64,000 nt of DNA from Oceanospirillum beijerinckii DSM 7166. GTDB taxonomy: Bacteria > Pseudomonadota > Gammaproteobacteria > Pseudomonadales > Halomonadaceae. The notes under the pieces were generated by a model. The model was not told the origin of the DNA. It did not search any database and was given only the letters and a program-made list of their open reading frames with translations. Of the stretch, positions 39,493 through 49,675 are shown piece by piece; position 1 is the first letter of the stretch; the number at the start of each line of letters is the position of its first letter. The stretch covers positions 1 to 64,000 of the forward strand of contig NZ_AULT01000009.1 in assembly GCF_000422425.1 (NCBI RefSeq). Direction: 5' to 3'. The position numbers and the translations under genes were made by a program.

Positions 39493-41574
39493 CTACACCT
39501 GAGCGTACTGTTCCGCGCCACTTAACCAGCGTTGTACGATGGGCTCGATATGATCCGGGTGCTGTTGCAGTAGCTGTTTAGCGGCCTGATTAACAGTATC
39601 CAGCAGGTACTGATCCCTCGCCAGATCGGCAATCTTCATCTGAGCCAGACCGGTTTGACGTGTTCCCAGCACTTCACCGGGACCGCGCAGCTCCAGATCC
39701 TTTTCGGCGATCTTAAAACCGTCCTGAGTGTCGCGCATGACCGCTATTCTGGCTTTACCATTATAGGACAGAGGTGTGTGATACATCAGCACGCAATAGC
39801 TTTGCTGGCTACCCCGGCCCACGCGCCCACGCAGCTGGTGCAATTGCGACAGGCCCAGACGCTCCGGGTTTTCGATCACCATCAGGGTGGCGTTGGGTAC
39901 ATCGACACCCACTTCAATGACTGTGGTGGCGACTAACAGTTGCAGCTCATTGGCTTTAAAGCGCGCCATGATCTCGGCTTTTTCCTGAGGTTTCATGCGA
40001 CCATGGACAAGACCGATATTCAGTCCTTGTAACTGTTCCTGCAGTTCGGCAAAGGTGGTTTCTGCCGCCTGACACTGCAGGGCTTCGGAATCCTCGATCA
40101 GGGTACACACCCAGTAGGCCTGTTTACCTTCGCGACAGGCGGCGGCGATACGGGCAACCACCTGCTCACGGCGACTGTCCGCCAGGGCGATGGTTTCAAT
40201 GGGTGTACGACCGGGCGGCAGTTCATCAATAATTGAGGTATCCAGGTCCGCATAGGCACTCATGGCCAGGGTTCTGGGTATTGGAGTCGCGGTCATGATC
40301 AACTGATGGGGATAGGTATCCCCCTGACGGCCTTTTTCCCGTAGGCTCAGGCGCTGATGCACACCAAAGCGGTGTTGTTCATCAACAATAATCAGTCCGA
40401 GTTTCTGGAATTGCACCTGTTCCTGGAACAGCGCGTGGGTTCCCACCACCAGAGGAGCGCCTTCGGCAATCTTATCCAGCTGCTGCTGACGGGCTTTGCC
40501 CTTCACCTTACCGGCCAGCCAGGCAACCTCCAGCCCCATCGGTTCTAACCACTGTCGGAAGTTATTGAAGTGCTGCTCGGCCAGAATTTCTGTCGGTGCC
40601 ATGACGGCGACCTGATAACCTGAACCGATCGCTTTCAGGGCGGTCATGGCGGCAACCAGGGTTTTACCGGCACCCACATCGCCCTGAACCAGACGCAGCA
40701 TAGGGCTGTTTGTGGTCATATCCTGATGGATCTCGTGCACCACCCTGTTTTGTGCTCCGGTGAGCGGGAAAGGCAGTTGAGCAAGCGGTTGTTCACACAG
40801 ATGCTGGCCGTTATCCATCACGGGTGCCTGATGATGTTTATGCTGCTGGCGCAGTTTTAACAGGCTGAGTTGTTGTGCCAGTAGTTCTTCGATAATCAAG
40901 CGGTGCTGACTGGGGTGTTTATATTCCAGCAGCTGTTCTACCTCGGCTTCAGGTGGCGGCTCGTGTAGCAGTTCAAGGGACTGTTTTAACGAGGGCAGAT
41001 TAGGAAACAGGCTTTGAGGCAGCCAGTCCACAACCTCGGTTCTTTTCAGCTCAGCCAGTGCCAGATTGATTAACTGACGCAGACGGTTCTGTGTCAGGCC
41101 CTCTGTGAGCGGGTAGATAGGTGTTAGATGATCATCCAGTTCCGGTGGTTGCTCGGCACTGACCAGTTTGTATTCCGGGTGATACAGCTCCAGACCACTG
41201 GCTCCGGGGCGTGCCTCGCCATAGCAGCGCACCAGAGTGCCTTTTTTAAACTGCTTTTGCTGAGCGGCATTAAAGTGAAAAAAGCGTAGTGTGATGCTGC
41301 CGGTGCCATCTTGCAGGCGCACAATCAGTGCCCGGCGCTTGCCTTTTACCACGTCGGATAAGGCCACCTGACCGACAAGCACTACTTCATCGCCGCGACG
41401 GGCCGCGCCCATAGGGGTGACCCGGGTACGGTCCTGGTAACGTAAAGGCAGATGAAAGAGCAGATCTTCAATGGTAAAGATACGTAATTTGGCCAGTTTT
41501 TCGGCCAGTGCTGCGCCGACGCCTTTCAGTTCTGTCACCGGTTTTTGTAAACGATCCGAGGTCAGTGCTGGCAT
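39493..41574 (-). CDS. recG: ATP-dependent DNA helicase RecG
   Basis: Remodels stalled replication forks and Holliday junctions. The N-terminal wedge/OB domain (KGVGAALAEKLAKLRI; FHLPLRYQDRT) is followed by the helicase core with Walker A GDVGAGKT, box DEQHRFGVHQR, TATPIPRTLAMSAYADLD and the TRG-like C-terminal HQLRGRVGRGSQQSYCVL. The 693 residues match E. coli RecG. It is transcribed divergently from the epimerase-like gene. Confidence 0.97.
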   Translation of the reverse strand: MPALTSDRLQKPVTELKGVGAALAEKLAKLRIFTIEDLLFHLPLRYQDRTRVTPMGAARRGDEVVLVGQVALSDVVKGKRRALIVRLQDGTGSITLRFFHFNAAQQKQFKKGTLVRCYGEARPGASGLELYHPEYKLVSAEQPPELDDHLTPIYPLTEGLTQNRLRQLINLALAELKRTEVVDWLPQSLFPNLPSLKQSLELLHEPPPEAEVEQLLEYKHPSQHRLIIEELLAQQLSLLKLRQQHKHHQAPVMDNGQHLCEQPLAQLPFPLTGAQNRVVHEIHQDMTTNSPMLRLVQGDVGAGKTLVAAMTALKAIGSGYQVAVMAPTEILAEQHFNNFRQWLEPMGLEVAWLAGKVKGKARQQQLDKIAEGAPLVVGTHALFQEQVQFQKLGLIIVDEQHRFGVHQRLSLREKGRQGDTYPHQLIMTATPIPRTLAMSAYADLDTSIIDELPPGRTPIETIALADSRREQVVARIAAACREGKQAYWVCTLIEDSEALQCQAAETTFAELQEQLQGLNIGLVHGRMKPQEKAEIMARFKANELQLLVATTVIEVGVDVPNATLMVIENPERLGLSQLHQLRGRVGRGSQQSYCVLMYHTPLSYNGKARIAVMRDTQDGFKIAEKDLELRGPGEVLGTRQTGLAQMKIADLARDQYLLDTVNQAAKQLLQQHPDHIEPIVQRWLSGAEQYAQV

Positions 41575-41732
41575 AAAGTATCCGTAGCTTTTGCGTGTCC
41601 GTTGTGGTTAATTGATATTCAACATATTGAGGGTGTCAGTCCAATCAACGTGCTGATTCAATTGTGCATTTTTCGATCTGAATAAGTATACAGTGATTTT
41701 AGATAATAGAGATTACCGGGGAGAGAGGAAAG

Positions 41733-42635
41733 ATGGAGGCTCAGGAGATTTTAATTGTCGGCTGTGGTGATATCGGCAGCCGAACCGCTCAGGGATTGTT
41801 GGCAAAAGGGCATACGGTTTACGGTGCCCGGCGTAATGTGGGTGAGCTCCCTGACGGTATTAAGCCTGTGGTGTTGGATGTGGCTGATGCAGAATCCTGG
41901 CAATCATTGACGCTGAAACCGGACTTTATTGTTTACTCTGTCGCTGCCGGTGGTTTTGATGAGGCCGCGTATCAGGCTGCGTACGCCGAAGGCGTGGCCA
42001 ATATGCTCACCTGGCTGAAAAATACCAAACAGGCACCCAAGCACATTCTGTTTGTGTCCAGCACCAGTGTCTATGGTCAGGGTGAAGGGGAAGAGGTTGA
42101 CGAAAGTACAGAACCAAAACCCTCGGGTTTTGCCGGTCGTGTCATGCTACAGGCCGAGCAACGCCTGCAAAAAAGCAAGCTGCCAACGACGGCTGTGCGT
42201 TTCTCCGGTATCTATGGTCCGGGCCGGGATATGTTGATCCGTCAGGTACGTCAGGGACGTATGGCACCGGAAATTCCGGTGATGTACTCCAATCGTATCC
42301 ACAGTGACGATTGCGCCGGTGTATTAAATCACCTGATTCAGTATGCTCTGGAGGGGCATATTTTGGACGAGGTGTATCTGGCCACGGATCAGGCATCTGA
42401 GCCCATTTATGAAGTGATGAGCTGGATGGCGGATATTCTGCAGGTGGAAGCAACCGAAACGGTTGAGGCCCCTACCCGCCGTCGTGCTTCCAGTAAGCGT
42501 TGCGTCAATAAGCGTCTGCTGGATACCGGTTACACCTTTATCTACCCCAGTTATAAAGAGGGTTATATCGAGGCGCTGAAACGGGTGAAACAAGAGATTG
42601 CAGAAGAGAGAGCCCGCGCTAAAATCTATGATTAG
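41733..42635 (+). CDS. NAD(P)-dependent epimerase/reductase-like protein (YeeZ-type)
   Basis: A Rossmann-fold protein with ILIVGCGDIGSRTAQGLLAK at the N-terminus and FVSSTSVYGQGEGE plus VRFSGIYGPGRDML typical of the extended short-chain dehydrogenase family. The active-site Y of the YxxxK motif is not clear, as in several YeeZ-like proteins, so the reaction is uncertain. 300 residues. It stands alone, with a GGGGAGAGAGG ribosome binding site. The substrate is unknown. Confidence 0.8.
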   Translation: MEAQEILIVGCGDIGSRTAQGLLAKGHTVYGARRNVGELPDGIKPVVLDVADAESWQSLTLKPDFIVYSVAAGGFDEAAYQAAYAEGVANMLTWLKNTKQAPKHILFVSSTSVYGQGEGEEVDESTEPKPSGFAGRVMLQAEQRLQKSKLPTTAVRFSGIYGPGRDMLIRQVRQGRMAPEIPVMYSNRIHSDDCAGVLNHLIQYALEGHILDEVYLATDQASEPIYEVMSWMADILQVEATETVEAPTRRRASSKRCVNKRLLDTGYTFIYPSYKEGYIEALKRVKQEIAEERARAKIYD

Positions 42636-42990
42636 CCGCAATATCCCCAGCATTTCATGGGGCCTTAATTGAGCACTAAGGGGCAGATGACTAATTTATT
42701 GTTGTCTGCCCTTCCCCTTGTGCCCCCCTTCTTTAGGCTATAATCATCCCTCGCTAATCAAGCGACTTGTTGCTGCAGATATTCAGTCCTTTGTTGTGAA
42801 TAGATAGGTATGGAAGACCTGTTCAAGCAGAAGAGCCGGGTTAGGTTTACTGTTTTATTCTTCTGAAAACTCTTTCCTGTGTATTGATCTGACTTGAGAT
42901 TGACCTTGTTGATCCACGGCACAAGTGTCCGTTTAACAGACGGCCCCCACCCGATCCGATAAACGAAAAATTATACAACAGGAATACAAG
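42636..42990. other. Intergenic region with a stem-loop
   Basis: A 355-base stretch without a gene. GGGCAGA (42681-42687) can pair with TCTGCCC (42705-42711), a possible terminator for the epimerase-like gene though without a T-run. The rest holds the leader of the chemoreceptor gene; no other structure was recognised. Confidence 0.45.
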
Positions 42991-44307
42991 ATGCTGTTTC
43001 CTAATCAAAAACTTCAGGCAAAAATCAAGGCTCTGAAAGAAGAGCTGGCCGTATTCAGAGAGGTTCAGCAGGATCTTCAGGAAGAGATGCTGTGCTTTTC
43101 CCTTGATAAGAGCGGTCAGTTTCTGAGCGCCAATGAGCGCTTTCTGCAATCATCCGGTTATCGTGATCATGAGCTGGTCGGGCGTCGTTTACGGGATTTT
43201 GTCGATACTCAGTCTCTGAATAAAGCCCATTGTCAGAAGATGTTTGATGCGATAAAGGCCGGTCGTCACTGGCATGGTGCGCTGCAATTGGTGACCAAGG
43301 CCGGTAAAGAGGCCTGGTATCGTATTATTATTCAGCGCATGAAGTCTGTTGAGCAGGAGCATGAGACACTGATGGTCTATTGCGCCGAGTTGACGCGTAC
43401 GATCACTCAGTCCCGTGAGCAGCAGGATATGATGGCTGCGTTAAATCGCTCCTCTGCTGTCATCGAGTTTAGTCTGGAAGGGGTCATCCTCAATGCCAAC
43501 GATAACTTCCAGAAAGGCACGGGTTATAGCCTGAGTCAGATTGTTGGGCAGCATCACCGTATGTTCTGTGATCCGCAGGAAGTGCAATCCCAGCAATATC
43601 GTGACTTCTGGCAACGTCTGGCGTCTGGTGAATTCGTATCAGGTCGCTTTAAGCGTTTTGATCGCTCAGGAGATGCGATCTGGCTGGAAGCAAGCTATAA
43701 CCCCATTCATGATGACACGGGTAAGCTATACAAGGTCGTGAAGTTTGCCACCGTGATCACCGAGCAGATGAACCGGGAAGAGGCGATTTCAAACACTTCA
43801 GATATCGCGTATGAGATTTCCCAAAAAACCGATGCTGAGGCGACCACTGGGATGCAGGTGCTGGGTTCTACCATTCAGACCATGAATGAACTGTCAGAGC
43901 AGATGCAGGCCGCCAGTAAGGGGGTCTTTGCGTTGGATACGCAATCGATGAAGGTTTCTGATCTGGTCGAAAGTATTCGTGGTATTGCTGATCAGACCAA
44001 TCTGCTGGCATTAAACGCGGCCATTGAAGCGGCCTGGGCCGGTGAGCAGGGGCGGGGATTTGCAGTGGTTGCTGATGAAGTTCGTCTGTTGGCTTCCAGA
44101 ACCAGTTCGGCTACCGAGCAGATTATCAATGTGGTAGCGGAAAACAAACAGCTGACGGAGAAGGCGGTGCAACTGATCGAGCAGAGTCTGCTAAAGGTCA
44201 ATAAGGCACTGGAGCTGTCCAATGAAGCAGGCCAGGTGGTGAATGAGATTCAGGATGGTGCACGGCAGGTGGTGGATGCGATCGGTCAGTTTAAACACAG
44301 CCTGTAG
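42991..44307 (+). CDS. Soluble methyl-accepting chemotaxis protein with two PAS domains (BdlA/Aer2-like)
   Basis: A cytoplasmic chemoreceptor. A short coiled coil (residues 1-35) and two PAS domains (about 30-145 and 150-262) precede an MCP signalling domain. The first PAS motif is [19 protein letters not shown] and the second [20 protein letters not shown]. No membrane segment is seen. The hairpin tip [20 protein letters not shown] is intact except that the conserved Arg of [12 protein letters not shown] is Trp (W349, codon TGG at 44035). At 438 residues the helical arms are short. The design resembles BdlA, a biofilm dispersal sensor in Pseudomonas; that role is only an analogy. Confidence 0.88.
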   Translation: MLFPNQKLQAKIKALKEELAVFREVQQDLQEEMLCFSLDKSGQFLSANERFLQSSGYRDHELVGRRLRDFVDTQSLNKAHCQKMFDAIKAGRHWHGALQLVTKAGKEAWYRIIIQRMKSVEQEHETLMVYCAELTRTITQSREQQDMMAALNRSSAVIEFSLEGVILNANDNFQKGTGYSLSQIVGQHHRMFCDPQEVQSQQYRDFWQRLASGEFVSGRFKRFDRSGDAIWLEASYNPIHDDTGKLYKVVKFATVITEQMNREEAISNTSDIAYEISQKTDAEATTGMQVLGSTIQTMNELSEQMQAASKGVFALDTQSMKVSDLVESIRGIADQTNLLALNAAIEAAWAGEQGRGFAVVADEVRLLASRTSSATEQIINVVAENKQLTEKAVQLIEQSLLKVNKALELSNEAGQVVNEIQDGARQVVDAIGQFKHSL

Positions 44308-44379
44308 CCTGCAATAACCGTTATAGGTCTGGCGTAGCCTACCCCAGAAGCCTTTGTGTTGATGTGATGCAAGGGCAAT

Positions 44380-44410
44380 AAAAAAGGCACCTTTAATCGG
44401 TGCCTTTTTT
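44380..44410. terminator. Bidirectional terminator between the chemoreceptor gene and ridA
   Basis: AAAAAGGCACC pairs with GGTGCCTTTTTT around a short loop, between convergent genes. Confidence 0.92.
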
Positions 44411-44446
44411 GATCCGTTGGACCAGGTGTGAAATGAGAGAGCAGTC

Positions 44447-44833
44447 TTAAGACAGCACCACCACACCTTCGATCTCAACCAGAGAGCCTTTCGGCAGTTC
44501 GCTGATACCCACCGCAGCGCGGGCCGGGTATGGCTGCTGGAAGTAACGGCTCATCACTTCGTTGATGATTGGAAAGTTGGACAGATCTGTCAGGTAGATG
44601 TTCAGCTTCACAATATCAGACAGCTCAGCACCTGACGCTTCTACCACTGCAGAGATATTTTTAAACACCTGATCTGCCTGGGCTTCAAAGCCTCCTTCAA
44701 CCAGTTCCATGGTTTCTGGAATCAGAGGGATCTGGCCAGACAGGTAAACGGTGTTACCGGCTTTAACGGCTTGTGAGTAAGTACCAATTGCAGCGGGTGC
44801 TTTATCCGTATGAATAACAGCTTTATTGCTCAT
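44447..44833 (-). CDS. ridA: RidA, 2-iminobutanoate/2-iminopropanoate deaminase
   Basis: Hydrolyses reactive enamine/imine intermediates of PLP enzymes. The 128 residues carry [20 protein letters not shown] and the catalytic arginine R105 in [21 protein letters not shown] clear GGAGAGCAAC leader precedes the ATG. It lies downstream of spoT, as I recall for Pseudomonas. Confidence 0.96.
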   Translation of the reverse strand: MSNKAVIHTDKAPAAIGTYSQAVKAGNTVYLSGQIPLIPETMELVEGGFEAQADQVFKNISAVVEASGAELSDIVKLNIYLTDLSNFPIINEVMSRYFQQPYPARAAVGISELPKGSLVEIEGVVVLS

Positions 44834-44897
44834 GTTGCTCTCCTACCTATTATTGGGGCCATTACAGTGCGCTAAGACGATTATTTTTGCTTTGACG

Positions 44898-47030
44898 TTA
44901 GCGTCGGGCCCGAACAATACGGTTTACATTATTAAGGGTTTTAATCCGGCGCATCACTTTCGCAAGATGCACACGGTTAGTGATGCCCAGCTCGATATTG
45001 ACCAGGCTGATACGGGCATCTTTCTCTTCTGTCGTGATCTTTTCAATACTGCCGTCGGCCTCGGTAATCAACGCGGCCAGTGACGCAATAAAGCCTTTTT
45101 CATGCTCTGCCTCGACACGCAGTACAACGGTGAAATCTCCGGTGACGCTATCTGTCCAGTCCATCGGGATACAGCGGTTACTGTCATCACGGATATTGGC
45201 GATATTGCGGCAGTTTTCCATATGGATAACGATACCGCGACCGCTGCTGATATGGCCGACAACCGGATCACCAGGAATGGGGTGACAACAGCGGGCGTAA
45301 GAGGTGACCATGCCTTCGGTGCCACTGATCGCCAGTTTGCTGGTGGACGCGCTTTGTTCTGCATGTGCTGCGCTTTCCTCATGGCCGATTAAGGCACGGG
45401 CAACACCAAATGCCATGCGGTTACCCAGGCCGATATCTTCCAGCAGATCGTGTTCGCTTTCGTACTGGAACTCTTTCAACAGCTCCCGTATCTGATGCTT
45501 ATCAATACTGTCAAACTGCTTGTTGAAGGCATCCAGGGCTTTATTCAGCAGGCGTTTACCCAAGGAGACGGACTCTTCACGCTGCTGATTTTTCAAATAG
45601 TGGCGGATGGCACTACGGGCTTTTGCCGTGGCAACAAAGCTCATCCAGGCCAGATTGGGCCGGGCGCTGGGCGAGGTAATAATTTCAACGGACTGACCGC
45701 TTTCCAGGTGGGCGCTCAGCGGTGACAGGCGGCGGTTGATACGCGCAGCAACACAGGAGTTGCCCACATCGGTATGTACGGCATAAGCAAAGTCGACGGC
45801 AGTCGCGCCTGATGGCAGCTCCATGATGTCGCCTTTTGGTGTGAAGACATAGACCTCATCCGGGAACAGGTCCATCTTCACATGTTCGATAAACTCCAGG
45901 GAGTTACCGGCTCTTTGCTGCATCTCCAGCAGGCCCTTCACCCACTGACGGGCGCGGGCATGGCTGGCGCCGGTCATTCCCTGAGCGGCTTCTTTCTGTT
46001 CGGATTTGTAGACCCAGTGGGCAGCAATACCATTATTGGCCATCGCTTCCATCTCACGGGTACGGATCTGTACCTCGATAGGAATACCGTTCATACCGAT
46101 CAAAGAGGTATGCAGAGACTGGTAGCCGTTGGCTTTGGGAATCGCAATATAGTCTTTGAAGCGACCGGGAACCGGCTTATACAGGTTATGAATGGCACCT
46201 AAGATGCGGTAACAGGTATCGACCTTATCGGTGATAATACGGAAACCGTACACGTCCATAATTTCAGAGAAGGATTTACGGCGCTCCTTCATCTTGCGGT
46301 ACAGGCTGAGCAGGTGTTTTTCCCGTCCAATTACCTTACCGTGCAGTTCGTCTGTATCGAGACAGTCCTGCAGTGCGGTCTGAATTTCACGAATCACCTG
46401 GCGACGGTTGCCTTTAACACTTTGTACAGCACGTTTCAGGCGCTCGTGGCGCATGGGGTGCATGCCTTCAAAACCCAGCTCTTCCAGCTCAGTGCGTATG
46501 GTATTCAGACCTAAACGACTGGCAATCGGGGAGTAGATATCCAGGGTTTCACGGGCGATGCGGCGCTTTTTATCCGGGCGCAGGGCACCCAGGGTGCGCA
46601 TATTGTGCAGGCGGTCGGCCAGCTTCACCAGAATCACACGGATATCCTTCGCCATGGCCAGGGCCATTTTCTGGAAGTTTTCCGCCTGGGCGAGGGCTTT
46701 GTCTTCGAAATGAATCTGTGTCAGTTTGGATACACCGTCGACCAGGTCGGCCACGGTTTCACCAAACTGTTTGGCCAGGGCTTCCTTGCTGACCGGAGTA
46801 TCTTCAATCACATCATGCAACATGGCTGCCATTAAGCTCTCGGCATCCATGTGCATATTCGCCAAAATAGTGGCGACCGCCAGTGGGTGAGTCACATAGT
46901 GCTCACCACTGCGGCGGCGTTGGCCGTCGTGGGCCTGCTCGGCGAAATAGTACGCCCGGCGTACCTGCTGAATCTCTTCAGGTTTCAGATAGCCACGCAG
47001 GCGATCGACCAGATCTTCAATCGTCGACAC
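44898..47030 (-). CDS. spoT: Bifunctional (p)ppGpp synthetase/hydrolase SpoT
   Basis: Makes and degrades the alarmone (p)ppGpp. The N-terminal HD hydrolase domain has H72-D73 in MLHDVIEDTPV and KLADRLHNMRTL. The synthetase domain has GRFKDYIAIPKANGYQSLHT (about residue 290). TGS (DEVYVFTPKGDIMELPSGAT), a zinc-finger-like segment (YARCCHPIPGDP) and ACT domains follow. The intact hydrolase site marks SpoT rather than RelA. 710 residues. It is downstream of rpoZ (70 bases), the common gmk-rpoZ-spoT arrangement. Confidence 0.97.
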   Translation of the reverse strand: MSTIEDLVDRLRGYLKPEEIQQVRRAYYFAEQAHDGQRRRSGEHYVTHPLAVATILANMHMDAESLMAAMLHDVIEDTPVSKEALAKQFGETVADLVDGVSKLTQIHFEDKALAQAENFQKMALAMAKDIRVILVKLADRLHNMRTLGALRPDKKRRIARETLDIYSPIASRLGLNTIRTELEELGFEGMHPMRHERLKRAVQSVKGNRRQVIREIQTALQDCLDTDELHGKVIGREKHLLSLYRKMKERRKSFSEIMDVYGFRIITDKVDTCYRILGAIHNLYKPVPGRFKDYIAIPKANGYQSLHTSLIGMNGIPIEVQIRTREMEAMANNGIAAHWVYKSEQKEAAQGMTGASHARARQWVKGLLEMQQRAGNSLEFIEHVKMDLFPDEVYVFTPKGDIMELPSGATAVDFAYAVHTDVGNSCVAARINRRLSPLSAHLESGQSVEIITSPSARPNLAWMSFVATAKARSAIRHYLKNQQREESVSLGKRLLNKALDAFNKQFDSIDKHQIRELLKEFQYESEHDLLEDIGLGNRMAFGVARALIGHEESAAHAEQSASTSKLAISGTEGMVTSYARCCHPIPGDPVVGHISSGRGIVIHMENCRNIANIRDDSNRCIPMDWTDSVTGDFTVVLRVEAEHEKGFIASLAALITEADGSIEKITTEEKDARISLVNIELGITNRVHLAKVMRRIKTLNNVNRIVRARR

Positions 47031-47100
47031 GCTTTACTTACTCCTTTCAGCATGGTGAGTGGAATCAGACCATGAGTTAAACAGTGTCGACATAGGCGAA

Positions 47101-47346
47101 TTACTCCTCTTCGTATCCGCCTTGGTTTTCACGACCGATCGCATTCGAGTCTTTCAGCAGTCTACCTGTGATATGGCCTTCAGCGATTTCACGCAGTGCC
47201 ATAACCGTTGGCTTATCGTTTTCCCAAGCCAGCAGAGGGTCCTTACCACCCGTGCTCAGTTGATGTGCACGCTTACTGGCGACCATCACCAGTTCAAAGC
47301 GGTTTTCTACGTTTTCCAGACAATCTTCTACAGTAACGCGAGCCAT
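47101..47346 (-). CDS. rpoZ: RNA polymerase omega subunit RpoZ
   Basis: Stabilises the beta-prime subunit. The 81 residues begin [20 protein letters not shown] and contain [13 protein letters not shown] and [13 protein letters not shown], diagnostic for omega. It is placed between gmk and spoT, as usual. Confidence 0.97.
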   Translation of the reverse strand: MARVTVEDCLENVENRFELVMVASKRAHQLSTGGKDPLLAWENDKPTVMALREIAEGHITGRLLKDSNAIGRENQGGYEEE

Positions 47347-47400
47347 TTAGTATCCCCAGATAAATTACAAACCAGCAGAGAATCGTGCAGTTTACTGAAT

Positions 47401-48027
<627 letters not shown>

Positions 48028-48209
48028 TCAGATCCTGATCCTGAAATAAGCGGTTAATTGGCTCCAATTTTATCGACAATTATAGCCTGAGGCGAATTTT
48101 GCCCAGGATTTAGCGTATAAAAGCACCGATGAACGCTGTGATAGCGCACTTAATCGCAGAATTGGGTAGAGTAAGCGCTTTAAATCGCCCGCATGCACAG
48201 GAGTGTCTC

Positions 48210-49094
48210 ATGCTTCAGTCTCAACCTCCCGCTTTATTAGCCGCCTTCTGGATGTTGGGAGCGCTGGTTTCCTTCGCCACCATGGCCGTGGCCGGGCGAG
48301 AGCTATCGGCGGAATACACCACCTTTCAGATCCTGTTTTTCCGCAGTGTCATCGGTGTCTTGATTATTGGTGCTCTGGTCAGTCGCAGCGGTTTTGCCCA
48401 GCTGAAAACCCAGCGCCTGAAATCCCATCTGGTACGTAACCTGGCCCACTTTGGCGGTCAATATGGTTGGTTTTACGGTTTGGCTTTTATCTCTCTGGCG
48501 GAAGTGATCGCCATCGAATTTACCACCCCGGTTTGGACCGCCTTGTTTGCCTTCTTTCTGTTAGGAGAACGATTGACTAAGGCCCGCATTACCGCGCTGG
48601 TGCTGGGCATCTTTGGCTTACTGCTGATTCTACGTCCCGGTGCTGGCGTATTAGAACCGGCGGCCTTAGCGGTACTGGCGGGAGCTGTAGGTTACGCCCT
48701 GACCTATATCCAAACCAAATCCCTGACCAGCACAGAAACACCCCTGTGTATTTTGTTCTATATGACCCTGATGCAGATGCCGTTAGGTATGGTGCCTGCA
48801 TTAATGGATTGGAAAAGCCCCAGCCTGGAGATGATGCCGATGATCATTCTGGTGGGTACCACCGCGCTCAGCGCTCATTACTGTATGACCCGCGCCTTTA
48901 AACTGGCGGATGCCACCGTGGTCGTTCCTATGGATTTCCTGCGTTTACCGCTGATTATGGTGGTGGGTTATCTGTTCTATCAAGAAAGTGTGGATTGGTT
49001 TGTTCTGGCCGGAGCCCTACTCATGTTGAGCGGTAATCTGGTCAATATCCGCGCCGAGCAGAACAAGCTAAAAGCCATACAGAAAGGTGAATAG
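48210..49094 (+). CDS. EamA/DMT-family transporter
   Basis: Drug/metabolite superfamily membrane protein with about ten hydrophobic helices in two EamA repeats (WMLGALVSFATMAVAGREL at the first; LAGAVGYALTYIQTKSLT at the second). The frame is open from 48129, but ATG 48210 has AGGAGTG at good spacing, so 294 residues are expected, the normal EamA size. The substrate cannot be predicted. No regulatory partner adjoins it. Confidence 0.88.
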   Translation: MLQSQPPALLAAFWMLGALVSFATMAVAGRELSAEYTTFQILFFRSVIGVLIIGALVSRSGFAQLKTQRLKSHLVRNLAHFGGQYGWFYGLAFISLAEVIAIEFTTPVWTALFAFFLLGERLTKARITALVLGIFGLLLILRPGAGVLEPAALAVLAGAVGYALTYIQTKSLTSTETPLCILFYMTLMQMPLGMVPALMDWKSPSLEMMPMIILVGTTALSAHYCMTRAFKLADATVVVPMDFLRLPLIMVVGYLFYQESVDWFVLAGALLMLSGNLVNIRAEQNKLKAIQKGE

Positions 49095-49246
49095 TTGGGC
49101 TCATTATTTGATCATTACAACTCAATAACCCCTATCGTGTTGTAATAACCGTTCCAGATATGTTGTAGCGACTGTAATGGTCGGTAATATTTTATTTGCT
49201 CTTACGGCGCTATATTTGAACCATAGCCAACTGAGAGAGCAAGATT

Positions 49247-49534
49247 ATGAGTATTGCATACAGCCAATTTCTGGAAGATCAGAATCTAGTCAGCCGTCGT
49301 GAAGCGGTTCCCTTCCTTTCCTACAAAGGCCAGAAGCATCTGATCGAACAAGTGGCCTTTACTGGCAGAGATTACAAGGTGTATGAGCTGGAAACAGCGA
49401 TTGAACTCAATGGTCAGCAAGAGCAGTACCTTGCGGTTACCGAGAACTTTGAACTGTTCAGCATTGATGTTTATGCCAATGAAAAAGATTTTCTGACAAC
49501 CAGCCATGGCCAAGCTTGGGTGGTACTGGGTTAA
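49247..49534 (+). CDS. Small uncharacterised protein
   Basis: A 95-residue protein with no signal peptide, membrane segment or cysteine. It contains SYKGQKHLIEQVAFTGRDYK and mixed charged and hydrophobic positions suggesting an alpha/beta fold. GAGAGAGC precedes ATG 49247 at good distance. I do not recognise the family. It sits between the core genome (gmk/EamA) and the Wadjet genes, 141 bases ahead of jetA, and could belong to either; coding quality looks genuine. Confidence 0.6.
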   Translation: MSIAYSQFLEDQNLVSRREAVPFLSYKGQKHLIEQVAFTGRDYKVYELETAIELNGQQEQYLAVTENFELFSIDVYANEKDFLTTSHGQAWVVLG

Positions 49535-49675
49535 ACCAAAACTCTTATTCTGTTCCAGCGCAGTTCAGTTGGCTGCTGTGTTAGGATATTTCGACGAGCA
49601 TATTAACAAAACACATCGTGTTTATTATCAAGATGATATGATAGCCACCGACTGTTGCTATCATAGATCCTGATT

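Noticed and set aside
39168-39521. 117-residue frame as a separate gene
   Set aside because: Only its part from ATG 39320 is plausible and it joins the HDOD gene by one-base shift; the region before 39320 lacks a start signal.
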